This document shows, piece after piece, positions 17,600 to 28,896 of a DNA stretch of 64,000 nt (its first letter is position 1; every line of letters begins with the position of its first letter). Origin of the DNA: Balanoglossus misakiensis. Taxonomy: Eukaryota; Hemichordata. The position numbers and the translations under genes are program-made. Under the pieces are notes generated by a model, which searched no databases, was not told where the DNA came from, and saw nothing but the letters and a program-made list of their open reading frames with translations. The DNA is taken from assembly GCA_040954595.2 (NCBI GenBank), contig CM082584.2, positions 12,648,001 to 12,712,000 on the forward strand. Reading direction: 5' to 3'.

Positions 17600-20500
17600 A
17601 TTATCTGTTTTCTTTTGGCCTCTTCCTTCGCACAATATGACAATGGATCTGTTGAAGAAAGAACAAGGAAAACATTAATTAACCAATATTTGCAACGTCA
17701 AAAGTCTAGAGAAAGAAAAGCTATAATATTTTTGTTAGGAAATACCGCATCCTCAATACTGGCAAAAATTGCACATATTAAACTCAGGCACGATTCGGAA
17801 TTCAAATACAAACATATTTCATTTAAACGTCATGAATGAAACTGACAATTCTGACACTATTTCTAACTCTACACATTGATCCAATCTTTTGCTAGATGTT
17901 TTGTTTGATAGGATGGTTTATACGATAAATAATTACCAAATAACGATTCCAGGAAAACGGATTTGCGCGCTGGTTCCCAAAGTGTGTTGTCTGACGTATT
18001 TTGGTCCGAAGTTGCCGGAACTCTAACGGGATTTGGTGGCACACGGCACGGTAAAAGTCGGTAAATTTCTGACACGGGATTGATGTGTTGTAAACTGAAC
18101 GATTCAGTGTTGACGATGGTTCCTCTAAGTTGTGTATGAGACTTCACTCGATCCCCACGTCAAATATATCTCCCCCAAAAACACTGTCAAGTGGTCGAAA
18201 CTAAATTTGCGGCGGCCAATTCCCATTGGTCGAGCCCTTTGGGGACCTATTGTCCAGGCAAAGCGAAAGGCCACCCCTTTTAGTCACTTGGTGGATTGGA
18301 CAGAGTTACGATGATATGTTGTGATACCATTCAGGTGATAATAAGTATAATTGGATTGGATTCAGTGAATGGACTGTCTGACGCATAGCCGCTACGCGCG
18401 GACTGACCAGCGCCATTTGTGTATAGAAGTGGTGCCAGCCACATGGCCACCAAGGTTGACTGCATCCACACCGCAATCAACACTGAATAGACAGGGCGCA
18501 AAAGGCAGTAAAATTCCTACAACTCGCATTATGCTAATGTCAACATCGCCAGGGAAATGAAGTGACTTCTTTCTGATAGCATCATCATATTGGTACAGAG
18601 GCAATGTACTTGCTTCCCCTCTGGCTATTTAGACACACTACCGCTGACATTTTAAGTAAACGCGAATAGTTCTTCCTCAGGCAATGAAATGTGAACCGCC
18701 CAACTTTTTTTGTGAAAGTTTCTCTTAATAAGTACATAATAGAAGGCTCCCTTTCCGTGGGCTTTAAATTTAAGCCGCATATTTTCTGTCAGTGTATGGA
18801 ATTAAATGCTCGTTCGCAAGACATGGAATTATTGGCGGAAATTGTTTAAAATAATTAAGGCCAGTTATGCAATTGGTGAGATTCTCACAAAAATCCAAAG
18901 TATCTTTGGTTTAGTGGGCAATCTAGCGATCACTTCAATTAAGTTCACCCCCCCCCCTTCGGCGCGCTAAATCGGTCACGATACGTGCTAACCCATCCAA
19001 AACACCAGCTTATTTTTTGTGTGAAGTCACGTCAGACAGATGTTAATACAACGCGTCTGTCGGTAGCTGTGAAATTGACAAATCGTCGAGCTCCTCATCC
19101 TTTAATTTAATTACAGAATGGCTGCATCCGACAAAGTCTGCGGAAATACAACATGGGTGGCGACAGGATCTCCAATCAGCGCTGACACCTTTTTATCTTT
19201 CGTGGCCACGAACACCAACACTGAATGAATGGCCCCCGTTCTTTGTCCACTAACAGCACCCACGATATCTCCCGTGGAATCGGTCAAATGCCAATGTGGT
19301 TTCTAAATCGAGGCAGTGGACGTGAATGGGTGAATTCAAACAGACAGCCATTGAAGACACTTCTGTCCGAGGAAACAATCCATTTCCTATCCAACGTGTT
19401 GATTTATAGTCAGTTTTTTCATCCCCTTTTGACAACTTTGCACGTCCGCGGAAATATTCGCTCTGTGACCCATCGACATGTTCCATTTTCGAGTCAGAAA
19501 CAATTGTTGGACCGATTTAAATTTAAAACAAAGTAAGTTTATCCGAAAAAAAAAGATTTTAACACTAAGTCGCATAACCAGCTATTATGACTAGTACATG
19601 TACTTGGAAAGATAATTGAATTACGATTTTTCAGTTCATGGGGGTCGTGTATAACATCCTTCTGGACAAAATCAGATTAAGTTATCAGCGTATACAAGTG
19701 ACCCTTTTCTAGGGATGCGAAGTGATAAAACTCTAAAGAAAAAAAAAGTTGTTCTTCTTCTTTAGTAACTTTACCTAATTTTAAATTCTTGTAAAATGTG
19801 TCGGACCAAATACCACGACAAAAAAGTTATTCACGAATAATTATGCTAAGACCACACGCATTTGGTTAAAATAACACATTATAATTGTTGCGTCAAAACT
19901 TAAGGTTGTTTGTGTAACGGTCCGAGGTCTAGTACGGATCTTTTTCTCCGGCCAATAATAAGTGAATCTCCCGTTAAGAGGGATTCAAGGAATACTTGAA
20001 ACCGGAACTTGGTGTCCTTACCTTGGACAAGAATTTGCCAATCAGCGCCAGAACTGCTTACAGCTAGTCGGTGCTCGATGTTACAATTTAGCTGTGCGCT
20101 TACTCAAGAGAGCAGAAAGCGGACAACACAACCAAATAGGGAGCGAACGCCACAGACAAGCGATGGAGACATATTGAAAAAGCCAAGCCATTATATGGCG
20201 CCAGGTTGAAACCATGCAGTTGTCAACATGAAGAAAGGGAACAAAGCAGCTAAAGAGTGTATCTATATCTGGCATTGTGGGCTCAGACTATGGCAGCCAT
20301 TGTGGTCATTCTTCAAACACTGTTAACATCGTCATTGTGCGATCTTTATCAAGGTGTCGACCCTTTGTCCTTTAACTTCTTAACACCCCTTAATAGGCCT
20401 TTAGCCAACTCCCACTGAAAGGGACTGCCTTGCCAGAGTTGACGTTCTCAAGACGTTTTATACGTTGCCAGCGGCACCAAAATGCACCGCTTTTTAATGA

Positions 20501-22398
20501 CAGACCGCTACAGTTTCAAACAGTGACCGGAAAGGCGACACCATGCTCCGACCGCTGAAGCCAATCTTGTTTACAACCGTTGGTATGGAAACGTGCTGTC
20601 CGCAGCGGTGATGTTTGCGTCGTCGGATTTGTCCCTTTCTACTTAAAATGGTAATTAGCCGGACCCGATTACTTTGACGCACTTGCCATGGTTACAAAAT
20701 CTTGATGGCCACTGCATACCGCACTTTTTGGTGGTTCGGTCTCTTTATGAGTAATTTAAACACACTTTTGTGATCTTTCTGAGGTGTTCTTGTGAAATTC
20801 CACGTCGGTGACAGGGAGTCCCTGGCGCCCATCCTTTCTCTGAGTTTTTAATGTCGGTACGTCAGTGTCTGGTTTGTGAGACGCATTTATGGCCAGACTG
20901 TCCGTCGATGGTCTCTCGGTAATCACACGGTTTTTGCCAGGCTTTGTTCGATGACCAGAAACATCCGGCGGACTACACGTAAACAGTAATTTATTTTTTG
21001 TTTGTTTCTGCGAATTACCAACAACAGGGTTAACCCAAAAGACGCCCAGGATCCTTCAGTAGTTTACCCAAGCGACGTCAGGCTTTCATTCATTGCATAC
21101 ACATACGTGACCCATGTCGACTACACACTGACGTATAGGTAGATGCTTGGTCGTTGAAGGAACCCTGTCGCATTTTTTCGTTATAAGACAATTCAAAATA
21201 ATCCACAACTAACATTAAAAAGCGATACTTCATCTATCAAGCATTTTTCCTTGGACACACACTTCAAGAAGCCTACTATGCGCCTTTTGAGTTTACAGTA
21301 AAACTACAAGACTAGTCAAAGCATTGGTTTGCTTTAATGTCACATTGGAACTCTTTGATTTACCTCAGACCATCGACGCTTCTCAAGGGTCTTTGCTCAG
21401 ACATGGCAAGTGGCAGTTTTCTGAAGATCTGCGCACACAGAGGAAAGAACCGCAGAGGGAATAAGAAGCGGCACTAAAAAAGCAAAATGTTATTCTTTTA
21501 AAAGGAGTTTTTCTCCCTGGACATTCACTCTTGACGTCATCATCACATCGTCATCTTGATGCTGATTGCTTGGCACTCGACAACAACTAAAAGAGGCAAC
21601 ACCCGCGATATGCAGCTTCATTTGACCTGTCAAACTGAACCGGTCAGATACCCTACTATACTCTGAGAACCGGTATGTTGTAAACAACATGGGCAGCACA
21701 TGAATATGCATATACTCGGTGAATACACCTGTCTTTCAGCCCAAGATATCAACAGGCACTTGGATCATCACCGCCGCATGAATATTTCGGATTTTTTAGT
21801 CTCAGTATCCAAAAAATAATATTTTCAATAAAAACAATTTAATCTAGAATTCTCCTGGTCATATTCTCACCAGATAACTTCAAGTCGAAATCAGCTCCTC
21901 AGACTGACTGTATAACATGGAACAAGATCATGTACATGCGGACTGAAAGATTCGTCACCCGAGGGCGCCATCTCCATGGTCTCCGGGACCGGGAGCCTCG
22001 AGTGCTCTATTCTTTCATGCATGTACTGGTATCATTTACTTCTGATCCGTTTTAAAGCAGTTCTAAAAATTATAGGGCGGAGACTTTGATCAAAATTTCA
22101 TATTTTGTAGACATACGGTATTTGAGAAATTTGACACATATTCAGCGACAGAGCTGCAGTTGGCCGTCATGATCATCGCCTGTCAAATTTTAAAATTGAT
22201 GAACAGAATTGAAGAGATCAGTGTAATTAGTGGAAGTTATCTGATAGTGACGTGATAGTGAGAATGATGGATAATGCTATCACAAAACGACATGTGTCAG
22301 TTTCACAAAATCTCACCACTATCACCAGCAAAATGTTCGGGTTGAAGTTCGAGACGCCTTTCTTGTACGTACAACGAAAAGGCGGAAGTACGCCCACC
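17600..22398. other. Intergenic region between the head-to-head antagonist and ligand genes
   Basis: About 5 kb in which I see no supported gene. Open frames are short and without recognisable motifs. It holds a poly(C) run at 18948-18957. It must contain the upstream regulatory DNA of both the DAN-domain gene (minus) and the TGF-beta ligand gene (plus). Confidence 0.5.
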
Positions 22399-22698
22399 TG
22401 TCGTAAACTTTCAACCAATCAGCAGCCGGTTTGGATTACTTCCGCGATGACACTTGCAGCGGCGTATTTGATTGGGCACATGCTGTCTCGCACCTGACTG
22501 GTTGGCAACATCTATATGAAATCGAAGTCGTGCTAGTGATGTTTATTTCAGATTCTGGTCTCTAACTTCGCTTAACTGCAGTCACCAGTGAAGTACGTTA
22601 TCAAGAGAAGTCGAAATAACATTAAGAGAATACTTTCCATCTTACTTAACTTCATCGCTGCAAGAAGAACGGCGTGAGTAAGAGGGAAGAGTTTAGAC
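22399..22698 (+). promoter_or_regulatory. Likely promoter and 5' UTR of the TGF-beta ligand gene
   Basis: CCAAT box at 22415-22419, an inverted one at 22471-22475, and a TATA-like CTATATGAA near 22510, in that order upstream of the start codon at 22699. An in-frame stop (TGA at 22675-22677) precedes the ATG, so that ATG is the first in its frame. Confidence 0.4.
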
Positions 22699-25160
22699 AT
22701 GTTCAAATCAGTCATCGGCTCGAATCTTTTCTTCTTGGCTGTCTTCTCTGCCGTCAGTCCAACTGACCATGTCGCCGCCAAATCTAGCAGTGATGTCGGA
22801 CACACAAGACATTCAGGCCATTCATTCGGGGACAGAGGTGAGTTTCCGCCCGAAATTACCGAAGCAGAATTTGACGGCATGATGCCGACGGCCCTGCTCT
22901 CCGAGAAGAAAATCGAACCACCGCAGTACATGTTGGATGTTTATCAACAATTGGCAGAGTTACCGACCGCGACCGAATCCAAGCAAGATTTTCAACATAT
23001 GCAGGACATGGATCGTCACCAACAGGACACTTTCGGTGTCGGAAACACAGTAAAGGGATATCGAATGACCAAAGGTACGATTTAATACACGCTTGCAATT
23101 TTTCCACGTGCATGGAGCCGGGTCGAACGTGTGTGCATGTTCATTTCAGTTTCCCTCAACTTCACTTCAGGAAAACTTGTATATTTTCCGTTGCGAATTG
23201 AACGTATAAGCGCCTATTTTACAACTTCTACAGACAAAAAATTACTGCGGCTTTCGTTCTCCAAAGCTAGTAAAGCGTAATTTTGACAGAAAAAGTCACA
23301 TACGTACATTTTACAGGCAAAGGGAAAATTTTCAACACTCGCTGATATAATATCAGGTACGATAATGTAGGTCACATACCGGGGTCACATATCATGAATG
23401 AAAACAATAGAAAGTCAAGTCAATTCAGCCTGCCAAAATGTGTATGGTTTTCCTCATGCACTGAACCGTAGAAGGAAAACTGACAAAAGTTCACCTAGGC
23501 TGTGATAACAAGCTGAATACTGGGCATGTCAAATGTTGTGGGGAGTAGAACAAGAAACTAGTGGTTACGAAATATGGTGCACAGAATACCTACACTGCAG
23601 ATATTATCAAAATTTATATAGCATTACACCAACCTAAAGTGCAAAGATAGATAAACAAATTCAAATGGCAAATAAAAATACAAATGTTCTCAGAAAAGTT
23701 GTGTTTACAAAGTTTCCAGAGTGGAAAGTTGTCACATTTTATTTTGTTTGTAGCAACTTATTTGGCAACAATGATGAGAAAATGACTTCTTACCTTTTCT
23801 TCAAAGTCAAACCAAATGCAATTTCTTGCCCCAAATAATAAAAGTTTACCTAACATCTCTGATCCTCTGTGTTCATTCTGACATTGGACACACCATTTTC
23901 TTTATAAAACACATGGAGAACTTCTGGCCTTTCCTGTAAAGTGTGACAGAAAGATCTCCATGAAAATGCCGGCCCATGAAACAGCATATATCAGAACTAA
24001 TACATCCTGTTAGTTTTACAAGCAGCTGCTTATCAACTTGTAGAAATGATAAACCAATCCACATCTAATTGACAGTAACAACTGGTGTCTGACAGATGAT
24101 TCCTAACCAGTGTGCTCCTACATGACGTGCCACTGACTCAACAAACTCAAGAAAATTTCCCACACAATTGCACTGCATGGTCATTACTGGAACTCTTAAT
24201 CACAAATATTACTCCTTTGTTGACATACTCCCAGAAAGTCTTGAAAATTTGGTGATGTTGAACATATTAATGTAAATTCCAGTTTTTCATCCTAATAATT
24301 TCATTTTTACTCTCCCCCTGTTAGGAAAGGCCAAACACCATCAAAAGCTATTGGAGCTGAACTTCAAAGTTGGTCCTATCAACGATGACGATGTTACTGC
24401 CGCTGAAATCGTGATCATCCGAAACACATCCAGCAATCTTTGGAGTGAACACGATGATCTGAGTCTTCTGTTCAAAGAGCACAGAGTTGGAGAAGTGGTG
24501 TATTCCACACAAAGGATGTCCAAGTACGACGTATTTGAAGTGTCTGAGGATTTCAGAAATTGGCTGAGGAAGAGGGGAGGTAAAAATGCCGTCTACAAAG
24601 TTCAGCTGCAGCTCCCCCAAGAGGATGGGTCTGATTCTCCCCCAGCGCAAAGTTCGAGCAAGCTGTTCGATTTTACGCTTGCTTTCCAGGACGACCCACT
24701 GGTGGTGGTCTATACAGGTCTGAAGCCGCAGGACACTTTGTCATCAAACACGACTCGGCAAGGTGACGCATCAGGGCATTCTGTCATCAAGCGACAGACA
24801 GAGAGGAAGAGAGGGATGGCCAATAAGGCTCTACTGAGTGACGACTGCCGACTGTATCCACTACAGGTAAATTTCAAGGAGATTAACTGGAATAATGTAC
24901 TTCTTCCAGACTCTTATGATGCTGGTTACTGTCGAGGCAAATGTCCGCGTGGTGTGTTGAACAGTCATTTCAACGCTACTCGACACACTTGGATAATAAA
25001 TCGGCTGCGCGATTCTGGTCATTCAAGTCTTCGGGTTCCACGCATACGCTGTGTGCCAATCACCTACGACCCGCTAGTGGTCCTCTACATGAACTATGAT
25101 TCCGTCACTACAGTTGACCGTTGGGAAGATATGAAAGTAACGCAATGTGGTTGTCGGTAG
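22699..25160 (+). CDS. TGF-beta superfamily ligand, GDF9/BMP15-like, lacking the interchain cysteine
   Basis: Two exons, 22699-23074 and 24325-25160, phase-1 intron, 403 aa. A hydrophobic stretch (SNLFFLAVFSAVS) near the N-terminus is the signal peptide. The propeptide runs to a furin site ERKR at 285-288, leaving a 115-aa mature chain. Mature cysteines are at 300, 328, 332, 368, 400 and 402 (YCRGKC, RCVPITY, QCGCR). That is six instead of seven: the usual CC before VP is RC, so the disulfide-linked dimer cysteine is absent, as in GDF9, BMP15 and GDF3. NW-NN near the start of the fold, CVP-x-x-Y-x-PL-VL and the final EDM-x-x-T-x-C-x-CR align best with GDF9/BMP15. Orthology is uncertain; a lineage-specific BMP-like ligand is possible. 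An N-glycosylation site (NAT) sits in the mature domain. Confidence 0.93.
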
Positions 25161-25724
25161 ATGCACGGAACCGTGATCGCCATTTCATAGTAACTTTTCA
25201 TCTGGACCAAACTTTACTGCCCTGATCGGGTAACCGACTCTCTGGCTAAGAGACCTGTTGCAATGCATGAACTCATTTTTCTTTAGGCACATTGTTTGAA
25301 CTTTCACAATATTAAATGTGGGGCATTATTTTTTAACAGGATTTGTTTTGAATGAATATACCTTTAATGAATGGCATAAGGAATTATTTTGTTCTGAAGT
25401 GGAAATTACGTCTCTGACATGAAGTTGGGAGAATTTTGTGTGGTATCTCAAAAGTACATGGCAACATGCACAGTCAGCAATTTCATTAGTATCGAGTTCC
25501 CCCAAAACACAAAATACCATCAGATCTAAATTGTTCATATTTGCTTCAACAGGTCATTGCCACTCTAAACTGCCATTATTCTCAACAGTATTTATTTTTG
25601 TACTGTGTATTTTATTTATAACCAAAGATGGTTAAAATGAATTATCATAACAGCAATATACCTCAGAGATGAGTGGCCAGTCATTGCCGATATCTTCTTT
25701 CATAAAAAATGTCCTAATTGTTCT

Positions 25725-25730
25725 AATAAA
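25725..25730 (+). terminator. Candidate poly(A) signal of the TGF-beta ligand gene
   Basis: AATAAA about 565 bp after the stop codon, in an AT-rich stretch typical of a 3' UTR. Confidence 0.35.
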
Positions 25731-27646
25731 CTAAAATGCAGAAGTAAACAGTAATATGTCAGTCACAAAGCTTTATAGATTACTTGAGTATTAATTGATG
25801 TTTTGAGTTATATCCTGAAAGTGTTAATACATTTGGGTTGTAATTGAAGCTGGGTTTTTTACCAGCCAAGAAGTTAGTTGTACATACACACCAATATAAT
25901 CCAATTTGAACCACCTGTATTACAAATTAGTAAAACTTCCAGTGTAAATCAAAATTTGATAGAGAATCTTTTGAGAAATCAAGTGATTATGGGCATTATA
26001 CATAAAATCAGTTTATAAATAGAATAGCCAAAGAATCTGTCTGTTTTTCTATCAAGAATATTCTCTTTCTAATCAAACTTGCAATTCTCTACCAACGGTA
26101 AAAGAGGGAATTTGAATGGATGTCGAATGGTACAACCCTTTTTATTGTTAGAAAATATTTAAGAAGAAAACACTTTTCTTACACAAATTTTGCTTGCGTT
26201 TGTGTGCATTATACAAACATGAATATCATGTGGATTGTTAAAGCAATTATTGTTGAAATGTAATAGTTTTAGTTTTCTGAGGTGCAATACACACATTGTC
26301 TGCCAGACTCCTGTTCATTGTACCAGGGACGGCCGACTTTACTTTACACTCCAGGGCCATGCATGATTTGTGGATGATTTCTACTGTCACTTGATACCAG
26401 CTCTCACTGTTGACAGATCCTTTAACCTTTGCATTTCACAATCAGAAAGAAACCAGATGTATAAAGCTGGTGTAAAGTAAGAAGGGGGTCAAGTCAGTAG
26501 ATAAGGAATGTCAACAGAGTGTAGCAGAATTTCTTATAATGGTTCGGTCATATTCCGATTCAAATTAACCATGATAGATCATATTAAGTTTGATAAAATC
26601 ATGACCTCCTGAGCCTGTTTATCAGGGTTCTCTCATGAAACCTTGCCAACTGCTTTTTTTTACTGCCAATTCATGGTATACTCAAGTTGTTACTGACACT
26701 GAATGTGTGTCAGTTCATTCAAACAAGTTTTGCAAGTGCAGCCATGGGATATGGGCTGTTGTCTTGTGCATATAAAATATATGCAAGTTTTGTGAGCATG
26801 TAGTGGTTGGTGATATTATGCCATTGATGAGAATCTCGTATTTCAAAACAGTTCAGCTTCCCAACCTCAGCACCATTTGCCTATGGTATCTTGTGGGGGG
26901 ATATACCCCCACAGGTTCAAAGGGTTACCTGGGTAACTGTAATATTACTATACACTACCATGTGAATTTTGTATTATATCACCAAACAAGATAGACAGGT
27001 TATTATAAGAGATAAAGTTTTGATGTCTGTACTGGCAAACCAAAATGATTTTCAAGCTGCCTATCAAAGAAAGTAAAGTACAGATATATTAGTGTTACAG
27101 AAAAGTAATATAAAGAAAAAAAAGTTATAGCTTATTTATGTTATTACACTTTTAGAAACATTTTTTACTATTTATGTCATATTTCTTCTGTAAATGTAAA
27201 ATATATATTTTTTTTTTGGTTTTATTTTATTTACAGTACTGAAAATTATGGCTTGTTGGCAATTTTTAAAACCCTCATTTTATGTTTTTCACGCGTGTAT
27301 ATGCTTATTTGTATGGAATTTAAGAAATGTTTCTTTAAAAATACATATTTATTTTGATCCTAAGATTATAAGAGCTGAATTTGAACTTTGTGTTGATCAG
27401 CATGAAGTTGTTCATATTACCTCAGTTCACAGTCACTCAGTTATGAGGCTTTTCAGTGTTATTAAATCACCATTTTATCACTGAATTCATACGTTTCTGT
27501 TTTTTTCTTATATAAAAAAAGAGCTAAAATCAATGAGGGAGTAAAGGTCATGGCACACTGTTTGCCATTGGACGATAGTATTTGACCTGACATGACATAC
27601 ATTAACCAGGATGCACTTCTGCTTTGACCTTTGACACACCTGTGGC
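25731..27646. other. Intergenic stretch between the TGF-beta ligand and ZDHHC21-like genes
   Basis: AT-rich, with no supported gene. The open frame at 27248-27484 is in low-complexity AT-rich sequence and has no recognisable domain. Confidence 0.5.
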
Positions 27647-28039
27647 ATGCCGAAACGTAACGTGTCCGCGATCAGTAAACATCAACAAACACGTACAGGT
27701 AAGTTCACTACGCGGAATCGACAGGCGTTTCTGTCGGTTGTTAACTCTAAAATGTTAGTTCAAGATCTCTTCAACTGCTTTTCATATTGGACAGAACTGT
27801 TACGCGGACCGGACCCTGCGATCCAACTTAATCGGCCCGTTGCCATTGATATGTATTGGCCGAAGGCGGGGCTGAAACTGATCTGTGTTGCATGCGGACA
27901 ACTGAACTGTCGTCCCTATGAATTTTTGCGGATCCGTGGCCCTGCCACTCCCTCGACTGGTAGTGGCAGGGCTTAGCAACAGATCCATAAGTCAGCCTGC
28001 TCCCTGCTCTGCCCCCCTCGATTGTCTATGCTTTGACCT

Positions 28040-28054
28040 GGGGGGGGGGGGGGG
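28040..28054 (+). repeat. Poly(G) tract, 15 bases
   Basis: Uninterrupted run of G in an otherwise AT-rich region, in the first intron of the ZDHHC21-like gene. Confidence 0.9.
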
Positions 28055-28320
28055 AATATACTTCCAAGCTTTGAGTTTGACGTCAATAATTATCAATCAT
28101 GTAAATGACATATTTTATAGATGTCAGTGTCTGTGCTGAACATATACATGACACAAATTGTCTATTTGAATTCCATTGTTGCTATTTACCATGTGAGTTG
28201 AAGACTGTCACAGTGGATATGCATGTCTGTTTGACTGGGATCAGTGGTCTGATATGATCATTTGTGACCTGAAAAAACCCTTCATCCACCCCCAGAATTC
28301 AAATGGTTCTCCTCTAACTA

Positions 28321-28350
28321 TGATGATGCATGATGATGATGATGATGATG
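28321..28350 (+). repeat. TGA/ATG trinucleotide microsatellite
   Basis: TGATGATG, an interruption (CATG), then about seven more ATG/TGA units. Confidence 0.8.
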
Positions 28351-28896
28351 TCATCATAAATTGTTGATAATCTATATAATTTACACCTTTGTGCATCATC
28401 GAGATCATACCACCATACATTCTCTATTCTTGGTTGTGATGATACTCAAGTCAGTTTATTTCCAGTGACAGGGGCTCAATTGGGGTGAACCTTGAACTTG
28501 CTCAGAAAATCAGTCATGCATCTGTAATTTGCCATTTAGCAATCTATCTTTCATGATGACATGCCCCAGAGACAGTGCAAGTCATTAGTGTTGGATTTGC
28601 TATGCAGTAATCATCCGATATGTGGAATTAGAATTTAGACTTTAATTATAGTCTTTTTAGACTCAATACTTTTGCGTTACACTTAGATATTTCATCTCCT
28701 TTTTTTCAGGACCAGGATCAACGAAGAAGTCAGAGTGTAGCCAAAATAAGACCAGAATTGGTGGATGATTGACCTATGCAAATGAAGGGTGATCTTTGAC
28801 TGAGGCCGGCGTCAAGTATAGCATCACAGACAGCCAGGATCACACTCACACTCACAGTACTACAAATTCTATGTGCAGCTGACATTGCTAAGCAAC

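Larger units (their letters stand above)
27647..28768 (+). other. 5' leader of the ZDHHC21-like gene with a spliced upstream ORF
   Basis: A probable first exon ends at 27698 with a strong donor (ACAG|gtaagt). The next exon starts at 28710 after a long T tract and CAG. Joining them keeps open a 36-codon frame that begins MPKRNVSAISKHQQTRT and stops at 28766-28768, before the main ATG at 28897. Further short ATG frames follow in the same exon. The exon pairing is inferred from splice signals only. Confidence 0.4.

Noticed and set aside
16985-17839. 284-codon plus-strand open frame
   Set aside because: It is the antisense shadow of the DAN-domain gene; its Arg/His/Leu-rich composition is what the complement of the acidic tract gives.
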